Below, in pieces: positions 1 to 6,582 of a stretch of 6,922 nt of DNA. The DNA lies in the NCBI GenBank assembly GCA_049513055.1, contig JBEKWN010000132.1, forward strand, positions 1-6,922. The letters run 5' to 3'. Under the pieces are notes generated by a model, which worked only from the letters and a program-made list of their open reading frames with translations, did no database searches and was not told where the DNA came from. Both the position numbers and the translations under genes were made by a program. The DNA is from UBA1163 sp049513055 (lineage in GTDB: Bacteria > Desulfobacterota > BSN033 > UBA1163). Numbering within the stretch: the first letter of the stretch is position 1; each line of letters begins with the position of its first letter.

Positions 1-545
1 ATGTTTTTAAAGAAGGCCGTGATATAATCCGCCCTTTTCAATCCATAATCAATCATAAAGGCGTGTTCGAAAACATCCATGATCAATAGCGGATTGCAAC
101 CTGCTGGATGACCGACATCATGCTCATTGATCCACTGGTTGATTAATTTCCCGCTCACAGGGTCCTGGTAGAGGATAGCCCATCCGATACCCCGCATCGC
201 ACCGACTCCTTTAAAATCGGCCTCCCAATTCTCGTAGCTTCCAAATTCTTCAGCCAATTTCTTCCCAATTTTTCCAGACTTAATCAATGCCCCTTTACCC
301 CCTAAATTCTCAAAGTAGAGCTCATGGAGCCTCATGCCATTAAACTCCCAGCCCAACCGACGCTTTAATTCAGCGTATTCAGGGGTCCCAATCTTCCCTC
401 CCTTTGCCATTTCAGAAAGGGTATCCAAAACTTTGTTGGTATTGGTCACATACCCCTGATAGAGGGTAAAATGGTTTTTGAGCAGGGTTTCGCTAAATCC
501 CTCCATCCCAATTAGATTGTTGTAGTCTTTTGCCGTATACGCCAT
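1..545 (-). CDS. Fe/Mn-family superoxide dismutase, 3' end cut by window edge
   Basis: The first 181 residues are present; the C-terminus lies beyond the left edge. Superoxide dismutases convert superoxide to oxygen and hydrogen peroxide, normally in the cytoplasm. The C-terminal metal-binding signature is clear: DVFEHAF at residues 157-163, followed by DYGLKRADYI. Candidate metal ligands are H25 (KNHFTLYQGYV), H74 (RLHELYF), D157 and H161; the last three fall at nearly the same positions as in E. coli SodB. The segment NEHDVGHPAG (about 140-149) differs from the usual proteobacterial sequence and resembles more divergent or archaeal-type members. Metal preference cannot be told from this. 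The ATG at 545-543 is preceded by a strong AAAGGAGG (555-562) at good spacing, which fixes the start. No signal peptide is seen. It is transcribed divergently from the U32 gene. Family assignment is confident; catalytic activity is inferred. Confidence 0.9.
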   Translation of the reverse strand, partial: MAYTAKDYNNLIGMEGFSETLLKNHFTLYQGYVTNTNKVLDTLSEMAKGGKIGTPEYAELKRRLGWEFNGMRLHELYFENLGGKGALIKSGKIGKKLAEEFGSYENWEADFKGVGAMRGIGWAILYQDPVSGKLINQWINEHDVGHPAGCNPLLIMDVFEHAFMIDYGLKRADYITAFFKN

Positions 546-638
546 ACCCAAGTTCCTCCTTTCAATTAATTATAATTTTATCATAAACCATGCCCTCCCT
601 TGAAAACACATCGTCCCACATGTTATTTTTAACTCATT
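546..638. promoter_or_regulatory. Divergent intergenic region between SOD and U32 genes
   Basis: This 93-bp AT-rich spacer must hold promoters for both directions. ATTATAAT at 569-576 is its own reverse complement, so it gives a perfect TATAAT -10 hexamer on either strand. On the minus strand it sits about 24 bases before the SOD start codon and just upstream of its ribosome binding site, but no good -35 is visible 16-18 bases away. On the plus strand TTGAAA (600-605) and TATTTT (624-629) are a better-spaced pair for the U32 gene. These are by-eye assignments. Confidence 0.35.
600..629 (+). promoter_or_regulatory. Candidate sigma-70-type promoter for the U32 gene
   Basis: TTGAAA (600-605) matches the -35 consensus at 5 of 6 positions, and TATTTT (624-629) matches the -10 at 4 of 6, with an 18-base spacer. 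Transcription would begin around 635-638, directly at the ATG at 639. This would give a leaderless or nearly leaderless mRNA and fits the lack of any Shine-Dalgarno before that ATG. It is a weak prediction in AT-rich DNA. Confidence 0.3.
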
Positions 639-1904
639 ATGAAACTACGGGTGGGTGCCAACTGGGATATTGCATTCTTAGATGCCGTGAAAGGGACATC
701 CGTGGATGCTCTCTTCGGTAAACTCCCTTTTGATATTGTCGGTGGGGCGAGACCCGGTTTTGTTCTTCCCCAGATCGAGCGAACAGATGTGGAAGCATAC
801 ATCAAGGCTTGCCACGATCGAGGATTGGAATTTAGCTATCTCCTCAATGCTCCCTGTCTTGGAAACCTCCAGTATTCGAAAAAAGGCTACGGACAGCTCA
901 TTGAACTTCTGGAATGGATTGACCATGCTCGCGCTGATTCTGTCACGGTGGGCATTCCCTACCTTGTGGATCTGGCGAGAAAACGCTTCCCCCGTCTCAA
1001 AGTGAAAGTCTCTACCACAGCCCGGGTCAATACAATGAGAAAGGCCCTCCAATATGAAGACATGGGTGTGGAGGAAATTATCATTGATGAGCATATCAAC
1101 CGTGAGTTTAAAACCTTAGAGGCGATCCGAAAAGCAGTGAAGTGCAATTTAGAATTGATCGTTAATAATATCTGCCTCTGGCAATGCCCCTATAATTACG
1201 AACACGTCAATCATGATGGCCATGCCTCGAGGGAGGGAGAAGAGGAGCAGTATTGTTATCTTCAATATCCGGGTTATCTCTGCCTTTACAGAAAATTGAT
1301 GGACCCGGTGGAGCTTCTGAAGTCCCCCTGGATCAGGCCAGAGGATATTCCCCACTATGAGGCGTTGGGTTACGATCACTTCAAAATCACAGAGCGTTTT
1401 AAACGCACCCCTCTCCTTCTTGAACATGTCATGGCTTATGAAAACCGCCATTATGAGGGAAACCTCTTAGACCTCTTCACCCTTCCCAGAAAGGGGGCCT
1501 TCACTCCTGTTCATCTCGAATATTTTATCCAGCCTAAACATGTGAACATCATGAAGATCTCTGAATTGGAAAAAGTCTTCGACTTAGAGGTAAGGGAACT
1601 GATTCAGCTGGATAACAAGAAGCTGGAAGGTTTTATTGAACATTTCAAGACGAAGGATTGTAATCAGATCTCTTGCTCACACTGCCGATATTGTGAAACC
1701 GTCTTCGAAAAGGTAGCCGTGGTGAAGGAAGAAGAGGTGAAGCGAGCTGCGCAAAAAGTTAGAAATTTTTCTGAAAAACTTGTTTCCGGAGAGATTTTTG
1801 AAATCCCTTCTTCCCATTTGCTCTTTCGTATACCTGTTTTCAAACCCCTGCTAAAAAAGCTTCTCCTATGGCGTCTGAAGAGAGATCAACACATCACTTC
1901 CTAA
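639..1904 (+). CDS. U32-family (peptidase U32-like) Fe-S protein
   Basis: This 421-residue protein belongs to the U32 family, first named as peptidases. Characterised members (RlhA, TrhP, UbiU/UbiV) are Fe-S proteins acting in RNA or quinone hydroxylation. The N-terminal half looks like the family's TIM-barrel (MKLRVGANWD; FSYLLNAPCLGN about 65-76; VKVSTTARVNT about 122-132; GVEEIIIDE about 143-151). The central cysteine region has C179, C183, C206 and C215, likely the family's cluster site. A second group, C341, C346, C349 and C352 (CX4CX2CX2C), lies in a C-terminal extension and suggests another Fe-S or zinc site. The classical U32 signature is not intact, so this is a divergent subfamily. 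A stop codon at 630-632 leaves the ATG at 639 as the only normal start; no Shine-Dalgarno is present. The radical SAM gene follows at once in the same frame, so the two probably act together. Family is confident; substrate unknown. Confidence 0.85.
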   Translation: MKLRVGANWDIAFLDAVKGTSVDALFGKLPFDIVGGARPGFVLPQIERTDVEAYIKACHDRGLEFSYLLNAPCLGNLQYSKKGYGQLIELLEWIDHARADSVTVGIPYLVDLARKRFPRLKVKVSTTARVNTMRKALQYEDMGVEEIIIDEHINREFKTLEAIRKAVKCNLELIVNNICLWQCPYNYEHVNHDGHASREGEEEQYCYLQYPGYLCLYRKLMDPVELLKSPWIRPEDIPHYEALGYDHFKITERFKRTPLLLEHVMAYENRHYEGNLLDLFTLPRKGAFTPVHLEYFIQPKHVNIMKISELEKVFDLEVRELIQLDNKKLEGFIEHFKTKDCNQISCSHCRYCETVFEKVAVVKEEEVKRAAQKVRNFSEKLVSGEIFEIPSSHLLFRIPVFKPLLKKLLLWRLKRDQHITS

Positions 1905-1919
1905 GGAGGTTGTGGTATT
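1904..1919 (+). promoter_or_regulatory. Strong ribosome binding site leading to an ATT start codon
   Basis: AGGAGGT at 1904-1910 begins on the last base of the U32 stop codon. Seven bases after GGAGG, at 1917, is ATT, the first codon of a segment reading (I/M)RFLLLDPP, a typical beginning for B12-binding radical SAM proteins. No in-frame ATG, GTG or TTG exists between the U32 stop (1902) and the ATG at 2040. The nearby GTG at 1912 is out of frame and reaches a stop after seven codons. The position of the Shine-Dalgarno therefore argues for initiation at ATT, or for an ATG misread or mutated to ATT. Confidence 0.65.
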
Positions 1920-3422
1920 CGATTTCTACTGTTAGATCCACCCCACAAAATCTGGACTATTCTTCGAGCCTGGACCCCTTCCCCGGGATGCCTCCAATTA
2001 TTAGCCTATTTAGAAAGGGAACAATTCGATATCGAATATATGGATTGCACCCTTAACGAAAATCCCTGGAGGGATCTCGAGGAGAAGATTCGAAGAGAGA
2101 AGCCCGATGTCGTGGGCATCTCTGTCATCTGCACAGCCTTCGTCTATGATGGGATGAATGCTGCCAGTCTGATTAAAGCAGCCAATCCTAAAACGATCAT
2201 CATCATGGGAGGGGAACACCCTTCCTTTATGGCCGAAGAGACACTCCGGGATTGTCCTGCCATTGATTATATCTGTGTGGGAGAGGGAGAAGTCACACTG
2301 ACTGAATTTCTCCGTGCTGTGCAGAAGAAGGAAGATTTCTCAAAGGTCCTGGGCCTTGCCTATCTCAACGAAAAAGGAGAATTCGTCTATACCGGCGATC
2401 GTCCCTTCATCCAGGACCTCGATACCCTTCCGATACCTGCTTACCACCTCGCCAAGATGGAACACCCTTTTGTGACTCTTCCGTCGGAAGGGCAAAGAGG
2501 GCTCGTCATCAATTTTTCAAGAGGATGTCTCTGGGATTGCACCTTCTGCTCAGAATCGGCCTTTTATAAAAAGACGTGGAGGCGGCGGAGTCCAAAACTA
2601 ATCGCTGATGAACTCGAGCTTCTCAAAGAGAAATATGACCGGGACATCTTCTATGTCGGTGACAATACCTTCAATGTCACACGCGAACAGGGAATTGGTT
2701 TCATCGAGGAGATGCTCAAGCGAAAGACGAATCAGCACTTCTGGTTACAATCCAGGGCAGACCTCATCATTCGGGATGAAGATCTGCTGGATGGCTTTCG
2801 TGAGGCCGGGGTCTATCAGTTCATGATGGGACTCGAATATCATTCTGATTCCGTGCTCAAGGATATCAAAAAGCACCACACCGTCGAGCAGGCTCTGAAG
2901 GCGATGGAACTTCTGAAGAAACATAAATTAATGGTCATGGCAACGCTTTTGATCGGGCACTGGGACGAAACAGAAAAGGACCGTAATGAGTTTTTCAAAT
3001 TCTTCGGAAAGTACGTGGATCATTTCGGCCTGAACCTCATCACCCCCCTCCCAGGAACTCCACTCTTTTACCAAATGAAGGAATTGGGAAGAATCAAAGA
3101 TTGGGATTATCGGAATTATGACTACCTCCATGCGGTCATGTCGGCGAAAGAAGTGGATGATCTGGAACAGTTAAACCTCATTTACCGGGACATCATGAGG
3201 CGTTACTATTGGCGACCCAGGGAGATGCTCAAGATGTTTTCACCCAATCCCATTCTGAGACACCATCACCGGTATTACATCACCAAAGTCGCTTTCAACA
3301 TTATGATGCACGAGATCTTTGGGACACCCATCTGGGTGCAACCCAACTATGAGGAGTATAAAGATTATTTAGTGGAGAGGGGAGAGTCGCTTCCCAAAGA
3401 GTTGATGGCTTTGGCCAAGTAG
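1917..3422 (+). CDS. B12-binding-domain radical SAM protein (apparent ATT start)
   Basis: With the start at 1917 the product has 501 residues; beginning at the first ATG (2040) would remove 41 residues including the first strand and helix of the cobalamin-binding domain. Residues 1 to about 150 form a B12-binding Rossmann-like domain: FLLLDPPH (3-10), PDVVGIS (63-69), IIIMGGEHPSF (94-104), VGEGE (121-125). The cobalamin-ligating DXHXXG motif is not seen, as in many class B radical SAM enzymes. The radical SAM core has CX3CX2C at C204, C208 and C211 (RGCLWDCTFC), which should bind the SAM-cleaving [4Fe-4S] cluster; later core elements include DIFYVGDNTFN and LITPLPGTPL. The tail (from about 420) is unassigned. 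The enzymes usually methylate or rearrange unreactive carbons, or form rings (BchE). The substrate here is unknown. Translation is probably coupled to the U32 gene. Fold confident; start moderately so. Confidence 0.88.
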   Translation: MRFLLLDPPHKIWTILRAWTPSPGCLQLLAYLEREQFDIEYMDCTLNENPWRDLEEKIRREKPDVVGISVICTAFVYDGMNAASLIKAANPKTIIIMGGEHPSFMAEETLRDCPAIDYICVGEGEVTLTEFLRAVQKKEDFSKVLGLAYLNEKGEFVYTGDRPFIQDLDTLPIPAYHLAKMEHPFVTLPSEGQRGLVINFSRGCLWDCTFCSESAFYKKTWRRRSPKLIADELELLKEKYDRDIFYVGDNTFNVTREQGIGFIEEMLKRKTNQHFWLQSRADLIIRDEDLLDGFREAGVYQFMMGLEYHSDSVLKDIKKHHTVEQALKAMELLKKHKLMVMATLLIGHWDETEKDRNEFFKFFGKYVDHFGLNLITPLPGTPLFYQMKELGRIKDWDYRNYDYLHAVMSAKEVDDLEQLNLIYRDIMRRYYWRPREMLKMFSPNPILRHHHRYYITKVAFNIMMHEIFGTPIWVQPNYEEYKDYLVERGESLPKELMALAK

Positions 3423-3760
3423 TCAAACCATTCCTTCTGAAGTGCAATCCTCCTTCTGGGAATGAGGGCAACGGGGGCAAACCTCAAGGTGAAAGATCGC
3501 TCCGCTTGATCGCGGAAGGTGAGATTGAAGAGGACGGTATCCGTTCCATAATAATTATCGCGGGCGAGGAAGACCTTTTCCATTTTGGAGGGGAGGATTT
3601 CTAAGTGGATTCTCTCAGCCCCCTTCCCTTCCGGAACTTCAAAGTGAAGTTTGCCTTCTCCGACCCACAACCGACCCTTCCTTCTCGATCTTTTAACCGG
3701 AAGCCCTCCATAATAGTAAGCATGGCAAGGTTTAGGTGTCATCATGATGAAATATAGCAC
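3365..3760 (-). CDS. Small beta-rich protein of unknown function
   Basis: This 131-residue protein is not recognised. From about residue 23 it alternates short hydrophobic strands with charged turns (GRLWVGEGKLHFEV, DTVLFNLTFRD, SFTLRFAPVAL) and ends in a helix-like segment (ALQKEWFDYLAKAINS). This layout resembles a PH- or GRAM-like domain; that is an impression from the pattern, not an identification. No signal peptide, membrane segment or cysteine pair stands out. The chosen start is GTG at 3760-3758, preceded by AAGGAGG (3773-3767) at six bases. ATG codons six and seven codons in are alternatives with no such site. Its last 58 bases overlap the end of the radical SAM gene tail to tail, and it is divergent from the chorismate mutase gene. 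The good ribosome binding site and a plausible protein composition argue that it is real. Confidence 0.7.
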   Translation of the reverse strand: MLYFIMMTPKPCHAYYYGGLPVKRSRRKGRLWVGEGKLHFEVPEGKGAERIHLEILPSKMEKVFLARDNYYGTDTVLFNLTFRDQAERSFTLRFAPVALIPRRRIALQKEWFDYLAKAINSLGSDSPLSTK

Positions 3761-3813
3761 GGAGGTCCTCCTTCAGCAATAGGAAGTGAATAAAATAAAG
3801 AAAGGATTGAAGA
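3761..3813. promoter_or_regulatory. Short divergent spacer carrying ribosome binding sites
   Basis: Only 53 bases separate the two divergent start codons. GGAGGTCCTCC (3761-3771) is a near-perfect palindrome; read on the minus strand it includes the Shine-Dalgarno of the small beta-rich gene. On the plus strand AAAGGA (3801-3806) lies seven bases before the chorismate mutase ATG. No convincing -35/-10 pair was found, so promoters may lie inside the opposing genes. Confidence 0.5.
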
Positions 3814-4098
3814 ATGAAAAAAGAAACTCAATCCGATTTTTCCCAAAAATTGAAAACAAAGAGGAAGGTTTTAGATCTCATCGATCAAAAATTATTAACC
3901 CTTCTCAATCAACGGCTCCGCATCGCCCTGGAGATAGGAAAAATAAAAAAAACAATGGGGAAAAAGATTTATGATCCAAAAAGGGAGAAAGAAGTTTTAG
4001 AAAGGTTGAAACGAAAAAATATAGGTCCTTTGAAGGAAGAAGATTTAAAAAAAATATTTAAGACGATCATGAAGATATGTAGGCAGTCTCAAATTTAA
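3814..4098 (+). CDS. aroQ: Monofunctional chorismate mutase, AroQ class
   Basis: This 94-residue all-helical protein should rearrange chorismate to prephenate, the branch point to phenylalanine and tyrosine, in the cytoplasm. It aligns by eye without gaps to the mutase domain of the E. coli P-protein. The active-site residues R11, R28, K39, D48, R51 and E52 correspond to R17, R34, K45, D54, R57 and E58. In the last helix, E. coli S84 and Q88 appear as C89 and Q93. No prephenate dehydratase, dehydrogenase or DAHP synthase domain is attached, and no other aromatic-pathway gene is in the window. The start is supported by AAAGGA seven bases upstream. The first 12 residues are a lysine-rich extension without function of their own. 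Because U32 enzymes such as TrhP use prephenate, the nearby U32 gene may be relevant, although an opposing gene lies between them. Confidence 0.9.
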   Translation: MKKETQSDFSQKLKTKRKVLDLIDQKLLTLLNQRLRIALEIGKIKKTMGKKIYDPKREKEVLERLKRKNIGPLKEEDLKKIFKTIMKICRQSQI

Positions 4099-4149
4099 AA
4101 CTATCAAGCATGCGAACCACACTGTCTTTTATAAAAAATGGAATCTGCC

Positions 4150-5706
4150 TCACTTCGTGACTGGGATCATGATTTTTTGGACAGGTCCAGCACCCTGTAA
4201 CACTGCTTGGGCTGCTCGGTTTCCACTTTCCATAGCCGTGGGTACTCCACCCATGAAAATCGTTGAGAAAGCTTGATAGCCTGCCATATAAAGCCCCTTA
4301 ATCGGTGTTCTCACCAACTCCCGAGGATGGTAATCCGGACAATCTTTGTAATCCCATGACCAACCTGCCACCGCCCCTCCACTCCTGCCGCCCTGCTCCT
4401 CAAAGGTAAGAGGAGTGGCTACGTCCGTGACGAATACCGCCTTCTCCAACCCTGGAATGAGATTCTCAACTTCCTTGATCAGAGCTCTGCCCAACCGGAT
4501 TTTGTAATTCTGATACTCAGGAAGCCTTTTACCCCAAATGGATCGGTATCTTGTAAAATGGGTATACTCAGCTTCTGTTCGAATGACAATTATCTCTGTC
4601 CCTTCTGGTCCAAGCATCCTATCATTCTTACTCAATAAACTAACTTCCAACTCCTGACCAGCAAGGTCTTCAGGATTAATTTCATCTAAGCTCCAATCCA
4701 ATTCCTCCGAAGGAGTTCCCTGACTTCGTCTGTAAATCAGTCTGTTGGCTTCATTAAAGGAAGAAAGATTTACTTTGCTCGCATCCACACCCAAGCATAC
4801 CTGCAAATTAGACCTGGTTTGTTTGGCATTGAGCACAGCCTGATTCCACTCATCAGAAACGGCTTTAGAATCGATCAGTTTGATAAAGGTAATTTTACAA
4901 TCAGCATTAGAAATAATGGCGTCGGAATCAATCCTCATACCATTCGTTATTGTCACACCCAAAACCTTACCCTTCTCTACTCGAATCTCTTTTACCTCTG
5001 TTCCTAATCTAATCTCACCAATGCCTTTTGTATCGGAAACTCGATGATTCTCTTGGCGTCCAATCACTGCTTGGACCATTCTCTCGCACAATGAACCCAT
5101 CCCTCCCATTGGATACCATATCCTTTCTTTAGCCATGAGGTTCCACATGGCAGCAAGCAGGGGAAGGTTGCTATAAGGCTCCTGGGTACCCAGACTGCCT
5201 AAGACTCGGCGTAGTCTCCAATCATTAACCAAGCTTGAAAAATACTCCAGAGCTGACTTCTCCGACGCTTTCTCAAGAATGGAGCGATTGAGGTCAACAT
5301 CAGGAAACTGCATAGCAGAAGCAATCTCTTCCACATCCTTGAAAAATTGTTTGATGGCTTTACCTTCTTTGGGAAAAAGTTTTGTCAGTGCTTCAATCAT
5401 CTTTGGAAATGGAAGGGAGATGGGGATTTCCAGATCAAATGCTTTGATTCGATATTGGATTTGAGAAAGCTTAAGATTACCTCCGTCCAACTCAACAAGA
5501 GTATCTCTAATAAGCGAAGGAGTGCTGAACCCAAGAGGACCCATGGGAAAGGTAAAACCATTCCGCTTATACACATAAGCCGTTCCCCCAGGATGCGGAT
5601 TTCTATCCAGGACTAAAACACGCAATCCCGCCTTCACCAGCATGGCTGCGGCGGTGAGCCCCCCTATCCCTGCACCCACGATAATCACATCCCACTGATC
5701 AGACAT
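4150..5706 (-). CDS. CrtI-like FAD-dependent oxidoreductase (phytoene desaturase / carotenoid isomerase superfamily)
   Basis: This 518-residue protein has the two hallmarks of the phytoene desaturase superfamily. An N-terminal FAD-binding Rossmann motif reads DVIIVGAGIGGLTAA (6-20), then VLVLDRNPHPGGTAYVYKRNGFTFPMGP. The C-terminal FAD/substrate motif is TPIKGLYMAGYQ...GGVPTAMESG at about 467-495, preceded by ATPLTFEEQGG and GGAVAGW. The length suits the family. Members desaturate, isomerise or saturate polyenes such as carotenoids and retinol, usually at the membrane. No phytoene synthase or other carotenoid gene is near, so the substrate is unknown. The start is uncertain: ATG at 5706 gives MSDQWDVIIVGAG, ATG at 5709 and 5718 are close alternatives, and none has a clear Shine-Dalgarno. 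The frame stays open upstream to 5862, but that stretch is low in hydrophobic structure and begins only with TTG. It converges on the chorismate mutase gene, 51 bases apart. Confidence 0.85.
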   Translation of the reverse strand: MSDQWDVIIVGAGIGGLTAAAMLVKAGLRVLVLDRNPHPGGTAYVYKRNGFTFPMGPLGFSTPSLIRDTLVELDGGNLKLSQIQYRIKAFDLEIPISLPFPKMIEALTKLFPKEGKAIKQFFKDVEEIASAMQFPDVDLNRSILEKASEKSALEYFSSLVNDWRLRRVLGSLGTQEPYSNLPLLAAMWNLMAKERIWYPMGGMGSLCERMVQAVIGRQENHRVSDTKGIGEIRLGTEVKEIRVEKGKVLGVTITNGMRIDSDAIISNADCKITFIKLIDSKAVSDEWNQAVLNAKQTRSNLQVCLGVDASKVNLSSFNEANRLIYRRSQGTPSEELDWSLDEINPEDLAGQELEVSLLSKNDRMLGPEGTEIIVIRTEAEYTHFTRYRSIWGKRLPEYQNYKIRLGRALIKEVENLIPGLEKAVFVTDVATPLTFEEQGGRSGGAVAGWSWDYKDCPDYHPRELVRTPIKGLYMAGYQAFSTIFMGGVPTAMESGNRAAQAVLQGAGPVQKIMIPVTK

Positions 5707-6035
5707 CATGAAAACCATAGCACAGGCTAAAATATTGAACAAGAACTCCTGAAAACTTTGTTGGAAGGTTGTTTTTTTATTATTTGAGAGGCTGGAGGAG
5801 GGTTTTCCCAGAGGTGACAGCGAAATAGATAATTTCGTATCGGCCAATTGCAACTTCCACAAATGTTTACTTTTAAGAAATTAGGAGAGTTAATGATTAT
5901 TAGGGATAATCCTTGACAAAAGATGTTGAATTGTTTTTGACCCCATCATCCAATGAGGGTACCACCTTTGAAGATTTAAATTTACATTTTATCTTAATCA
6001 TTATTGTCTCTGGGCACAACGCCAAGTCCGACCCT
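5707..6035. other. Gene-free stretch upstream of the FAD oxidoreductase
   Basis: About 330 bases lie between the preferred start of the FAD oxidoreductase and the stop of the small zinc-ribbon-like gene. Positions 5707-5862 are open in the oxidoreductase frame without a convincing start codon. The remaining part is AT-rich and should hold the oxidoreductase promoter. TTGTCA (minus strand, near 5912-5917) resembles a -35, but no -10 at a normal distance accompanies it. No terminator, tRNA or riboswitch was recognised. A seven-codon reading frame at 5893 on the plus strand has an AGGAG before it but leads to nothing. Confidence 0.5.
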
Positions 6036-6242
6036 TTATTCATCCTTTCTTATTAAAATAATTCTCCGGCCCAATCCCATTTTTAGGCTTATTCCTACTT
6101 CATTAAAACACTCCTCACATAGAAAAGCCCAAGGGCCAAAGGTGGTTTTTGCTTCATAGACAGCGTCCTTTTCAACGCCATGAGATAAACAAATATCACA
6201 TTTTGGAATCTTATGAACTTTCAAAATCGTTTTGTCTCCCAT
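6036..6242 (-). CDS. Small zinc-ribbon-like protein
   Basis: This 68-residue protein has two CXXC pairs, C15/C18 (CDIC) and C42/C45 (CEEC), 23 residues apart. That is the spacing expected of a zinc ribbon that binds one metal ion. Between them lies DAVYEAKTTFGPWAFLCEECF, and the tail ends GLGRRIILIRKDE. No membrane segment or signal is present, so it is probably cytoplasmic. Its function is unknown; such proteins often bind nucleic acid or act as adaptors. ATG at 6242 is chosen because GGGTGAATTT lies just before it, a weak Shine-Dalgarno; GTG at 6263 would add seven residues but has no binding site. It follows the riboswitch-controlled cysteine-rich gene by 46 bases on the same strand with no terminator between, so it probably shares that transcript and its control. 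Confidence 0.7.
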   Translation of the reverse strand: MGDKTILKVHKIPKCDICLSHGVEKDAVYEAKTTFGPWAFLCEECFNEVGISLKMGLGRRIILIRKDE

Positions 6243-6288
6243 AAATTCACCCAATTGCGGCACGGTATCAGAGTTATTGTTGAATCTT

Positions 6289-6546
6289 TCATCGATCTCT
6301 CCATCTCTGTAGCATCATTTCTTTGAACGCCTGCCGAAAAGTGGGCATTTCTTCTCCTGTTCTATCTTGAGCCTCCTTCCTTTTTTGTTGCAATTGATAT
6401 TTCCTCAGGGCATCTGGTTTCTCACAAAAATGGCTATCGCCGTCACAGGTCGTTCGATCACAATCAAGATCGCAATAACCGATCCCACGACCAAATTGGA
6501 GGGTTTCGGAATCCCGATAAAATGGACATTCTCTTCCCGATGGCAT
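6289..6546 (-). CDS. Small cysteine-rich protein under cyclic di-GMP riboswitch control
   Basis: This 85-residue protein has five cysteines in its first half: C7, C25, C29, C34 and C41 (CPFY; GYCDLDCDRTTCDGDSHFC). The CX3CX4CX6C group could hold a metal ion or Fe-S cluster. The second half is charged and helical (LRKYQLQQKRKEAQDR...FRQAFKEMMLQRWRDR). No signal peptide or membrane helix is seen, so it is probably a cytoplasmic metal-binding or adaptor protein; the family is not recognised with confidence. The start is decided by a perfect AAGGAGGTGAT at 6561-6551 ahead of the ATG at 6546-6544. The frame extends upstream to a TTG at 6660, but that extension lies inside the terminator and riboswitch and is not protein. 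Its leader contains a sigma-54-type promoter, a GEMM-I aptamer and a terminator, so expression should depend on an activator and on cyclic di-GMP. Confidence 0.8.
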   Translation of the reverse strand: MPSGRECPFYRDSETLQFGRGIGYCDLDCDRTTCDGDSHFCEKPDALRKYQLQQKRKEAQDRTGEEMPTFRQAFKEMMLQRWRDR

Positions 6547-6582
6547 CTGAATCACCTCCTTTAAATTGAAATAAATGATTCC

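Noticed and set aside
678..1451. Minus-strand open frames of 62 to 138 codons opposite the U32 gene.
   Set aside because: They lie inside a well-supported gene, lack ribosome binding sites and have no recognisable protein features.
1912..1935. GTG at 1912 as the radical SAM start.
   Set aside because: It is in another frame and meets TAG after seven codons.
2040..2042. ATG 2040 as the true start of the radical SAM protein.
   Set aside because: It would cut 41 well-formed residues of the cobalamin-binding domain and has no Shine-Dalgarno before it, so the upstream start is preferred.
3739..3750. Perfect 12-bp palindrome TCATCATGATGA as an operator.
   Set aside because: It is made by consecutive ATC ATG ATG codons at the start of the small gene, so chance coding explains it.
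3786..3974. A 62-codon plus-strand frame overlapping the chorismate mutase.
   Set aside because: It is a lysine- and asparagine-rich shadow of the mutase gene in another frame.
4150..4160. TCACTTCGTGA hairpin at the end of the FAD oxidoreductase as a terminator.
   Set aside because: The stem has only four base pairs and the nearest T-run is about ten bases away, so it is too weak.
5707..5862. Extension of the FAD oxidoreductase to a TTG at 5862 (570 residues).
   Set aside because: There is no ribosome binding site, and the family's proteins begin a few residues before the GXGXXG motif; the extension looks like chance open frame, though ATG at 5709 or 5718 remains possible.
5893..5916. Seven-codon frame with AGGAG upstream, as a possible leader peptide.
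   Set aside because: No plus-strand gene or attenuator follows it.
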